In this document: piece after piece, positions 19,294 through 33,886 of the stretch
Layout: the number at the start of each line of letters is the position of its first letter
How positions within the stretch are numbered: the stretch's first letter is position 1
Assembly: GCA_002005505.1 (NCBI GenBank)
Contig: KV908606.1
Coordinates: 47,501-81,386, forward strand
DNA: 33,886 bases
Source of the DNA: Botryococcus braunii
Lineage: Eukaryota; Chlorophyta; Trebouxiophyceae
Reading direction: 5' to 3'
Translations under genes and position numbers: made by a program
Notes under the pieces: model-generated
What the model saw: the letters and a program-made list of their open reading frames with translations, nothing else
The model's database searches: none
What the model was told of the DNA's origin: nothing

Positions 19294-19618
19294 CCATGTT
19301 GAGCATTCTTGTTCTCAATGGTGAGCACTGCTGTTCTCCATGTTGAGCCATGTTGAGCATTCTTGTTCTCAATGTTGAGCCATGTTGAGCATTCTTGTTC
19401 TCAATGGTGAGCACTGCTGTTCTCCATGTTGAGCCATGTTGAGCATTCTTGTTCTCAATGGTGAGCACTGCTGTTCTCCATGTTGAGCCATGTTGAGCAT
19501 TCTTGTTCTCAATGTTGAGCCATGTTGAGCATTCTTGTTCTCAATGTTGAGCATTGCTGTTCCCCATGTTGAGCAATGCTGAGCGCTGCTGTTCTCAATG
19601 TTATGCAATGTTGAGCAT
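19294..19618. repeat. Minisatellite starting at the F-box/JmjC stop codon
   Basis: Units of about 23-32 bp built from GTTGAGCATTCTTGTTCTCA, GTGAGCACTGCTGTTCTCCA and GTTGAGCCAT blocks alternate in a higher-order pattern. The array begins within a few bases of the TGA at 19290-19292 and would form the proximal 3' UTR. It stays open on the minus strand as a spurious frame. Confidence 0.93.
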
Positions 19619-19691
19619 CATCGCACCTTTCATAATAGAGTTTTTCTGCTATAAGCCTTCTTCGGCTTTCGACCGGGCTGAGACCTCCTGC

Positions 19692-20044
19692 AGCGGGTGC
19701 GGGCGTGTTGAAGTGCGGGCGTGTTTATGTGCGGGCGTGTTGAAGTGCGGGCGTGTTTAAGTGCGGGCACACTGAAGTGCCGGCATGTTTTAAGTGCGGG
19801 TGTGTTGACGTGCGGGCATTTTGAAGAGCAGGAATGTTGACGTGCGGGTGTGTTGATGTGCGGGCAATGTTGAAGTGCGGGCATGTCGAAGTCCAGGCCA
19901 TGTTGACGTGCGGGCAGTATGACGTGCGGGCCATTTTGAAGTGAGGCCATGTTCAAGTGCGGGCATGTTGACGTGCGGGCGTGTCGATGTGTGGGCATGC
20001 TGAAGTGTGGGCCGTGTGGTTTGCGGGCATGTTGAAGTGCGGGG
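19692..20044. repeat. Minisatellite, about 16-bp unit (GTGCGGGCGTGTTGAA)
   Basis: About 21 imperfect units of GTGCGGGC(G/A)TGTTGA(A/C). It follows the first minisatellite after a 70-bp spacer. The minus-strand His/Thr/Arg-rich open frames are repeat shadows. An AATAAA at about 20113-20118 lies just beyond and could be a distal polyadenylation signal. Confidence 0.93.
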
Positions 20045-21940
20045 TTCTGTGTAGGCTATCAAGTCAGTAGTAATTATAGGAACTTCAATGGTATTAATTG
20101 TGGCGAATGTGTAATAAATTGTAATGAAAGATAGCGCTGTCTGTTGGAGTGGTATAGGTGGCAGGAGTGCAGTGAGGGTGCCCGGAAGGCCTCCTGGGAG
20201 TCTGATTTTGGATTTCCATCTCTATCAAAATTCTGTTGAGATGTCCATGGCCATAAAGACGCATCTCAACCTTCTTGCCAGAGCTATCCACATGTACATA
20301 TTGCACATACCTACAGCTGTGCAATATTGCATAAAGTAGTGCAATAATCAGTGTGCAATGAAGGGCTGATTAAGTTATTGTTAATTTATAGTGAAGACCT
20401 CTTTTAACCAATGTAATGAACGCCGCATTACCCAGAACCAGCCTGTTTATGTCGCTCGCTCTCTTTTTTTACGCTGTGTTCCAGGTTGATTTGTTCTGAG
20501 ACATGAATTCATGATGTCCTACCCTTCTTCTCTTCATGCTGATCATCGGAAACAATCGAAATCGGAGGCGGCCTGCATAAAGATTTACGCTGAGATCAAT
20601 GATTAATATTATTTGAACATCTTCAAATTCATTAGCTCTAGAAGCCGATACACAGGGGTGTAGTTTCCCCGTTGTCCTTTGCAGTTTTATGCCGCTTGCC
20701 GGATGCCGCTTGGCAATTACCCTTTAAGTGGTGTCAGACTCTCACGTGCAAGAAGTTCTGTCAATGCATAGGGTTACCTGCAAGGACCATGAAAGCAGCA
20801 TCCGATGTTTTCCACACAGAAATTCATGCGTTTCCATGCATCTTCTTTCACATGCTTCTCTCTCTTAATCAGCGATGCTCCTAACACAATGGCTTCTACA
20901 GGACAGGGGCATCGGGTACGTTCAGACCAACCCGCGATCACGCTGTCAGGTCATGCGTGTGCCTAAATTACCTCTACAAACTTTTAATTCTTTTGTCTTG
21001 AAATTATGATCAAAATTTTTAATATGAAAGTATGCACGAAAGAGCGACGCATAGTTACGGACTGAACCACGACGACGTAAAGCAATGTCGTCGGCTCCAG
21101 AAGAAATAAAAGGCAGAATTTTCAGTGTATATCAAAGGCTTATAGATCTTTAAGGTAGGATGACAGATAATCATTGCTTAACATGGCGTGTCTAGATGAC
21201 CGTTGTGATCGCGGTGGTGGGTAACCAACGTTGGTTCATCAAGGCGCTAAAGAAGCATGCATGATTTATTCTCTTTCAGACCTTAGCAATCCTTCCAATT
21301 GAATTCTAATAACCTTCCTTTCAGCTTCCTTTCAAATTAACCCAGGCAGTCGCCTTTACATGTGCTTAAAGCCAACTTCAAAACCGTAGTTCGGAGTTTC
21401 TGAACCACACGCTGCACACCTTCCTCTATTCACACACATTCCTCTGCATGCTTTCCTCTACACACACTACACACTGTCCAAATAGTTCACCTTTGCTCTA
21501 GGTCAATAGAGGGAAGCTTCTGGCTGTTGTTTGATTTCAGGTGTTTGTTCAATTGAGGAGTAGATGGACCCGCGGGGGGGGGGGGAGGGGGGGGAGGAGG
21601 AGAAGGAGGAGGAGGAGTGGTGAGCAGAAGAAGATGGAAGAAAAAATGTGGTAACGTGCTGAACACAGTAAGTGTGGATGGATCACAGCTTGGGATGTGA
21701 TGGTCAAGCTACATTGTCGATGGAATTATTACATGCAGGTTCTTGACAGTGCGCAGGGTGTTCCAAAGCGGCAAGTGGACACTAGCTGGCAGTTGCAAGG
21801 GCTATTGCTCATGTGCACTGGCGATACCACCGGAAGTTGCAGTGTGGAAAAGCCCAGCCTTTGAACTCCACAGCTTTTTCCGTTGACCCACGGGGGCTGG
21901 TTGATATTCAAGACAGCCAGAGGCATCTGTATATCAGCAA
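20045..21940. other. Intergenic region without a recognised gene
   Basis: This region is AT-richer than the rest of the window. It contains one copy of a dispersed repeat (20354-20400) and a G-run/GGA-rich tract at about 21571-21617. No exon, RNA gene or domain was recognised on either strand. The promoter of the intronless gene at 22295 probably lies near its right end. Confidence 0.5.
20354..20400. repeat. Dispersed repeat, copy 1 (partner at 24721-24793)
   Basis: It begins GTGCAATGAAGGGCTGATTA and ends with AATTTATAGTGAAGACCT. The partner has the same start (GTAATGAAGGGCTGATTA) and end (AATTTATCATGAAGACCT) with about 24 extra internal bases. TACAGCTGT is also shared some tens of bases upstream of each. 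Confidence 0.6.
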
Positions 21941-21941
21941 C

Positions 21942-22126
21942 TCGGGGCAGCGCAGGACGGGTACAGCCACTCTTTTCGGGGTACAGGGCAGGACGCGTAG
22001 AGCCACTGGTTGGTACAGGGGAGGACGGGTACAGGCACTGGTTTTCTGGTACAGCGCAGGACAGGTACAGCCACTGGTTTTCGGGTACAGCGCAGGACAG
22101 GTACAGCCACTTGTTTTCGGGTCTCA
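21942..22126. repeat. Minisatellite, about 36-bp unit
   Basis: About five copies of a unit of the form GGTACAGCGCAGGACAGGTA followed by CAGCCACTGGTTTTCG. The last two units are nearly identical. It ends about 170 bp before the ATG of the intronless gene. The unit length is a multiple of three, so it lengthens that gene's open frame upstream in an artificial way. Confidence 0.92.
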
Positions 22127-22294
22127 GCCGCATCAAAGTCTTTACGAAAGGAGCCTTTACGCATCTCTTACCCCAAAGCCTTTCCAGCTGTCAAAGTCGA
22201 CTTTTCCAGGCCCCCGTCTTGTGGTTTGAGGCCTTTTTCCGGTTGTTGGGACCAGTGCTTTTCTTTTTTTCCCCTAAGGTCAGAAGTCTTTCAA

Positions 22295-23695
22295 ATGGCT
22301 GGGGCATGGTCGACAGCTGAACGCATCCGGAACGCCTGGAGCAAGTGTAAAACACGTTGCGCCCGGTGCGCCCAGTGGTTGAGAGACCACGTGAGTGCGG
22401 ACTTCGCGGCTGGGCTTGTGGCCCTGGTGGTCCTTCTTGTGGGGACTGGGATGGCCTGGTGGGTGGTTATAAAGGGGCAGCAGCCGCTGGTAACTGCCAT
22501 CCTGACACAAATGGCAGTGCACCCTGAACGGCAGTGGGCCTTGTGCACTGATTCGTGCTCCTTTAATAGTCCAGCCCACGAATTATTGCTGTCAGGGTCC
22601 TTTTGCAGGGACAATGATAGCAAGCCAATGCAGCACAAGGAAGTCGACATAATGCGTTTCTTGTGGTACACACTACTAAACAATCCGGACAATAATCTTA
22701 CGGGTTATTCTGTCAATATACCATTCTTGTACAGATTTAGTAATGGTTCTGATCCCTTCGCCCCGTGCAATTGCAGTCATCTTGACTTTTGTTCTTCCTG
22801 GTCATCAGTCAAGCAAAGCGCAACTGGTTGGGGCTACAACAGAATACCGAGATATGGCACGTGGGAGACTCATAATGTGCGTGGCAGCTTAGTGGACATA
22901 CTATTCCGCCTTCCATCGAAGCTCGAAGATTCTAAGCGAGCTCAATTGCTGCTGCGCTTCAATGCCTCGGGTGAAACACCACCCCATCGGCCAGGCCAGG
23001 CAACACTCAAACAGAAATTCGGATATTTCAAAAATTCCCGAGTGGATATTGTGTTGGATATTGTCTTCAATGTCAGTGTCTTCAGTCTTCCCTTTGACAA
23101 TATTAGTCCTATTGATTATATTCCGGTCCTATTGGATCCGCCCATATTTAACAAGATCCTGGGCACCCTTTGCACTGGGGGGACTATAAACATTGCTGAA
23201 GGAATCACCACCCTTTCCACTTGCACTGAGTACGGGGTATCAGACACATATTTGTCTGATTACAACCTCTTGTACAAGCTGCAAAGTGCAAAGAGTTCTG
23301 GTGGATTTGATTTGAGTTATGATGACATGTACGCTATATTCACCGGCCTGCTGGGGGCCCTCTTTGGGGCAGCGGCACTGCTCATAGGGTCCACTCTGGT
23401 ATTTTTTTGTGGACTATGTGACATAGGCAGGGGACCGGAGCCCCAGCTGTGGCGCCTGAATGCAATGCGGCGGCAGCGGGGCCCCAGGGGACCGGTCCGC
23501 CTCAGGCTATTAGTCCCTTGGTGGAATCCCCGGACGCGCACCCCTGGGGGGTCCAGCACGATATTATCTCCAGCGCGGGACTTGCAATTACCTAATGTGG
23601 ACGCTGTTGAGGAGACCCCACCCAGTGCTCCTGTTAATGGAAATTTTCCAGGGTTGGGAGCCCATCGGGAGCCAGCCGAAGGCTCAGTGGTGTGA
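22295..23695 (+). CDS. Intronless two-TM glycoprotein, possibly DEG/ENaC (ASC)-like
   Basis: An uninterrupted 466-codon frame runs from ATG 22295 to TGA 23693-23695. The frame is open further upstream, but that part is minisatellite, so I chose this ATG. Residues 1-37 are basic and Cys-containing, a membrane segment follows at about 38-60, then a roughly 285-residue loop. The loop has six N-glycosylation sequons (NLT, NGS, NCS, NAS, NVS, NIS) and eight cysteines. A second membrane segment (YAIFTGLLGALFGAAALLIG, then STLVFF) lies at about 347-375, followed by an Arg/Pro-rich tail of about 90 residues. Two membrane spans with a Cys-rich extracellular loop is the plan of DEG/ENaC and P2X channels. 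The second span's GLLG and G-S-T positions resemble the DEG/ENaC pore segment, where a G-x-S filter is usual. That assignment is inference; an unrelated surface glycoprotein is possible. An AATAAA lies at 23834. Lack of introns contrasts with the other genes. Confidence 0.78.
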   Translation: MAGAWSTAERIRNAWSKCKTRCARCAQWLRDHVSADFAAGLVALVVLLVGTGMAWWVVIKGQQPLVTAILTQMAVHPERQWALCTDSCSFNSPAHELLLSGSFCRDNDSKPMQHKEVDIMRFLWYTLLNNPDNNLTGYSVNIPFLYRFSNGSDPFAPCNCSHLDFCSSWSSVKQSATGWGYNRIPRYGTWETHNVRGSLVDILFRLPSKLEDSKRAQLLLRFNASGETPPHRPGQATLKQKFGYFKNSRVDIVLDIVFNVSVFSLPFDNISPIDYIPVLLDPPIFNKILGTLCTGGTINIAEGITTLSTCTEYGVSDTYLSDYNLLYKLQSAKSSGGFDLSYDDMYAIFTGLLGALFGAAALLIGSTLVFFCGLCDIGRGPEPQLWRLNAMRRQRGPRGPVRLRLLVPWWNPRTRTPGGSSTILSPARDLQLPNVDAVEETPPSAPVNGNFPGLGAHREPAEGSVV

Positions 23696-23833
23696 GGTAT
23701 TGCATTCTAAGAGATCTTGTCGCTGTAGTCCTCGGCCTATTGAAACGTTTCTTAAGTTCTTAGAAAACCCCGAAGCGTCCTTAAGGTGTGCTCGTTAAAC
23801 AGTCTTTAAGAGTAAATTTAGTTCTCATAACAC

Positions 23834-23839
23834 AATAAA
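23834..23839 (+). terminator. Candidate polyadenylation signal AATAAA
   Basis: AATAAA lies 139 bp past the stop of the intronless two-TM gene, in AT-richer sequence. Plant-lineage signals are loose, so this is only a candidate. Confidence 0.35.
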
Positions 23840-24720
23840 CAGTGCTGAAAGCAGGTTGGAAAGGGCCTGGTTCAGGACAGCTGTCATGGCGACACCCGGG
23901 GTCCAACGAAAGGCGGTACACTGCAATTGGATAGGATAAAAAGACGAAGTGCATCAATCCATCTAGATCAATGCGAGATCTAGTCTAGACGAGAATGTAG
24001 GTGGGGATGGCTGCAGCTGGGATAGCATGAAGTACATGTTGACAGGGGGTTGTTTCGGGAATCCTGAAATCCCACATCGGGATGCTCATGACTTAGCAAT
24101 ACTTGAACGATAACAAAGATTCCCCGTGTTTCGTCAGCCAGAGTCCAGGGGGAAATGCTGAGCCAGCTGGAATGCTCGTGAGGGCCCTAGCCGGGGCCCG
24201 GGCCTCCGGTACATGGATTTCCGGCCGGGGCCGGCCCATTCATGAATTCGTGAAAACTTAATTGAGGGGTGGATCCGGATCCATGGATCCATGGCCACCA
24301 CTAGAGGTGTGGATCCGGATACGAATATATCTCTTTAGGGTTATGTCTATAGGGAGATGTATCTATAAAGGCCTACTACGGATACCCTGATATATACGGA
24401 TTTCCCAATACGGATCCATCCCTAGCACGGATTCCATCGATGTTAGAGGTGGACAAATTTAAACGTTTAAATGCAGCCTTTGCTGTGCCTGCACGTGGAC
24501 GCACGCATTGGAACGTTCGCAAGCGTTAACGCTCTCCGAAGCTCAATATCGTTGATTTCAATTATGTTGATCATGACACCAGGGCAGCCGAGTGAGATCT
24601 CTAGAGCATCCCTGGGGTGGAGGAAAAGGAGCGTACGGGTTTGCAATGGCCACGAGCCTGGATACAGCTGTACCAGACGGAATATTGTATACACAATCGG
24701 GTTTAAACCCTTGCCCTATA
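23840..24720. other. Intergenic region with restriction-site-like palindromes
   Basis: No gene is supported. The stretch 24185-24310 is rich in short palindromes (GGGCCC, GGCCGGGGCCGGCC, GAATTC, GGATCC, CCATGG), and GGATCC/CGGAT units recur to 24440. TCTAGATC/AGATCTAGTCTAGA motifs lie at 23960-23985. The open frames at 24467-24725 have no recognisable domain. Confidence 0.5.
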
Positions 24721-24793
24721 TGTAATGAAGGGCTGATTAATTGATTTAATTAGATTAAATTATAAGTAATAACTAATTTATCATGAAGACCTG
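24721..24793. repeat. Dispersed repeat, copy 2 (partner at 20354-20400)
   Basis: TGTAATGAAGGGCTGATTAA at the left and AATTTATCATGAAGACCTGA at the right, around an AT-rich core. It lies next to a C-run (24812-24827) and the 3' side of the minus-strand LINE copy. Confidence 0.6.
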
Positions 24794-24819
24794 ATTCACC
24801 ATCATAATTGTCCCCCCCC

Positions 24820-25510
24820 CCCCCCCCGCCTTCACCTTGAACAGGGTGTCTCCTCGCCAAAAAGTAGCCCAGCCCTTCCCCCGCAGTGTTTGAACTTGAG
24901 GAAGACGGCTGATACGCGCAGCCGTGGGGTAAGGTCATCATCCAGTGGAACGTTGAACTGTCGGCGTAGCTCCTTAGCTTTTTCATAAGCGCGTGCTTAG
25001 CTGCAATGGAAGCAAATTTGTGAGAACTGGGCGCGGGCTTGTGGTAGTGGGGGAGTGTTTTCCCAGACGAATGGCTTCGTGCACGTGGATCGAAGCCAAG
25101 CCACATGGATCGAAGGATCGATCCAAGATATCTCCAAGCAGGGCCTGGACTGCGGCAAGGTGCTGCTCCCCCAAACTCTCCGCCACGCCGAAAAGGATGG
25201 CATTGGGAGAGCATAATTTCCTCTCCAGAGTTTCTATGGAGAGGAGGCATTGGGTTAAAAGTTGTTGTCGATGGCCTCACAGGTGGCCCTCACGGTCTCG
25301 TCAACAGTATCCACGCAAGCCGCGACCTTGCTCTCAACCTCCGCATCAAGCATAGAATCAATATTGGAGCCCAAAGATGTGAACTGCTCCTCGATGGTGC
25401 CGACCCTGCTGGCCAATTGTCCGATCTCAGTTTTGAGCGGCTCCACGGCAGCCGCAACTGTCACCTCATTAGTGGCCTTCAAAGCGTCCGCAACTCTTTT
25501 CACTCATTTG
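24820..25510 (-). mobile_element. Degenerate LINE ORF1 fragment, second copy
   Basis: On the minus strand, the coiled-coil-like segment (EVTVAAAVEPLKTEIGQLAS, about 25470-25260) is followed by AESLGEQHLAAVQALLGDIL (about 25186), then HEAIRLGK, FASIAAKHALMKK, LRRQFNVPLDDDLTP and GWATFWRGDTLFKVKA (ending near 24835). These come in different frames, so several frameshifts are present. The same blocks in the same order are in the 8340-9240 copy, for example GGWITFWRGEYLFKVKE. It is the same LINE family in opposite orientation, truncated after ORF1 and inactive. Confidence 0.78.
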
Positions 25511-25519
25511 CGCAAAGTA

Positions 25520-25556
25520 ACCCAAACCCTAATCCCCAACCCTAAACCCTAAATCA
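25520..25556. promoter_or_regulatory. Short interstitial telomere-like repeat / telo-box
   Basis: AACCCAAACCCTAATCCCCA is followed by ACCCTAAACCCTAAAT. This includes two CCCTAAA units of the plant-type telomere repeat and two AAACCCTAA telo-boxes. It lies at the 5' side of the minus-strand LINE and about 450 bp upstream of the CHLP start. In plants, telo-boxes occur in promoters of growth-related genes; here it could equally be a remnant of insertion or repair. Confidence 0.55.
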
Positions 25557-25999
25557 AGAGAGACGGCAAAAACTTCTGTAACGCAGCGAGGACGGTGATC
25601 TCATGGGGATCATCAGGAGTAGGACTCTGTCCGAACGTTGGCGTTTCTCGCCCGTAAGTAAACCAGATATGATTCTTCATGGCTTTTCAAAAGGATCAGA
25701 AGAAGTCCCGTAGAGAAGAGAGAGCCTCTATGATAGAAGAAGAGAGAGAACAGAGAGGAGAGGAGAGAGGTACAAAATACTTAGATCTCTGTATTTTAAA
25801 ATCACTAAGAAGTTTCGTATCAAAGCTAGCGCCGACTCTGGGAGGTACACTGAACGTGGCACCGATTGAGCCGACTACGTCGCAAACACGATTCGATCCC
25901 TCAACCACCCTTGGGCAATATCTTCATTGCAACGATGAGATAAGCTGCAGACAGAGACGCAACTATTTGCTCGAGTCCTGTACATTTGAATTACCTAAG
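25557..25999 (+). promoter_or_regulatory. CHLP upstream / 5' UTR region
   Basis: The frame of CHLP exon 1 is open upstream to about 25679, but this part is Arg/Glu-rich from an AGAG tract (about 25705-25770) and does not resemble a transit peptide. A good donor (ccc|gtaagt near 25654) and the CTAAG directly before the start ATG leave room for a 5' UTR intron. No TATA box was assigned. Confidence 0.35.
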
Positions 26000-33003
<7,004 letters not shown>

Positions 33004-33886
33004 TCTGCCTCCTTGGCAAAAGCCCCCGGGCCCCATTGCCTGATCAGGCATCCACCGTGCCGACGCCCCTCCCCCGCCCTCTCCGGCCGAACGGGAGTCC
33101 CGAATTTTCCCCCGGTCCCTCTCTGGGGACCAAGCTGGGCTCCCGCCGCCCTTCCCCCAAGGCTTTCATCGGACCGTTTGTGGGGGTTTTTTGGGGGGAG
33201 CCGCCCCCCCCACTCCCCCCCGGGGGGATTTTTTCATAATTCCGTCGGTTCTGACTTCCCATGTCCATGGGTTTAGTTTCCTTTTTCCTTGGTTTTGAAT
33301 TCAAATTCCTATTGAATTCGAATTCCTTTGGTTTCGGGCTCTGAAACCGCAGGCCCCGGCCTCTGAAACCCTGGGCCCTGGCCCTGGCAAAGGGAAAAAA
33401 CCATTTTTTCCCCTTGCAATACAATTGTATCCAGCTCCCGAACTTCCCTGGTTTCGGCTTCCAATTTCCTTGGTTCCGGCCTTCCAACCCCGTTGGTTTT
33501 TTGGCGTTTAATGTCCTCTCTTCTGCAAACGCTGCGGACGAGAACCCCAGTTTCCAAGGAGGATGTGAACCAAAGCGCCAATTTTGGAATTGGTTCCCCG
33601 TATTGATTCCCCGGTCTCCCCCCTCCCAGAAAGGGGGAGGGGGGGCGGGATCCCCTCTGTCCCCAAAAACAAAGACCGCCTCTCTCTAGTTAAACAGTAC
33701 AGCACCAAACAGCAAAGGTGAAGCACACAGCAAAAGTGAAGCACGACTCGTGAATTCACCGCTTTGAAGTGACCTCTTCTTGTCTTTGGTCGGTCGGTGT
33801 GTCAAGCTCTAGGCTTTGTGCCTTCCAGGCGGCCTGTTAAAAACTCAAAATCGTGCCCCCCTCCCTCCCCACCCCCCCCCCCCCCC
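33004..33886. other. Region downstream of CHLP
   Basis: The CHLP 3' UTR should lie at the start. No AATAAA was seen near it. The stretch has a GAATTC-containing inverted motif at about 33296-33325, repeated TCTGAAACC...GGCCC(C/T)GGCC units at about 33338-33385, and a doubled CAGCAAA(A/G)GTGAAGCAC at about 33710-33745. The window ends in a C-run. No gene was recognised. Confidence 0.5.

Noticed and set aside
22010..22294. N-terminal extension of the two-TM protein
   Set aside because: The upstream part is the 36-bp minisatellite translated; the first ATG outside it, at 22295, gives a sensible cytosolic N-terminus before TM1.
25886..25905. Possible tRNA T-loop (GATTCGATCCC)
   Set aside because: No acceptor stem, anticodon arm or D-arm could be drawn around it.
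25679..25999. N-terminal extension of CHLP
   Set aside because: It is Arg/Glu-rich from an AGAG tract, with no similarity to the family; the ATG at 26000 starts a typical transit peptide.

Overview
This window looks like a nuclear genome segment of a green plant-lineage organism. I would guess a streptophyte alga with a large, repeat-rich genome (Chara-like), but the sequence alone cannot settle the species. The reasons are a plastid geranylgeranyl reductase gene (CHLP) with a transit-peptide-like N-terminus, many GT-AG introns, a plant-type telomere-repeat motif (CCCTAAA), LINE fragments, and introns crowded with (GT)n, (CT)n and (GA)n tracts. No bacterial-type operon, CRISPR array, rRNA or tRNA was recognised.

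Layout. 1-4582: low-complexity and intergenic sequence with two tandem duplications and a weak minus-strand gene candidate (506-1645). 4583-7323 (minus): five exons of a tandem-RRM RNA-binding protein, 5' end not found. 7324-8339: unassigned. 8340-9240: degenerate 5' piece of a LINE (ORF1 plus the first residues of the ORF2 endonuclease). 9241-10865: unassigned, with a dense cluster of perfect palindromes and G-boxes. 10866-19292 (plus): seven exons of an F-box/JmjC (JMJD6-family) protein, first exon(s) not found; its 2.9-kb fourth visible intron holds a 1.5-kb foldback element. 19291-20045: two minisatellites. 22295-23695 (plus): an intronless gene for a glycoprotein with two membrane segments. 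24820-25510 (minus): a second copy of the same LINE family. 26000-33003 (plus): CHLP in seven exons, with a one-base deletion in exon 5. 33004-33886: unassigned; the window ends in a C run.

The genes do not form a pathway: CHLP makes the phytyl chain for chlorophyll and tocopherol in the plastid, the F-box/JmjC protein is expected in the nucleus, the RRM protein is expected to bind RNA, and the two-TM glycoprotein should sit in a membrane. The most unusual items are that intronless glycoprotein (its topology and second membrane segment resemble DEG/ENaC channels, an unproven idea), the coding-like foldback element inside the JmjC intron, the LINE whose ORF1 and endonuclease share a frame across one TAG, and a minisatellite that contains the last CHLP splice acceptor and reappears after the stop codon. 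All exon borders were read by eye from splice signals, frame continuity and family resemblance; no RNA or database support was available.
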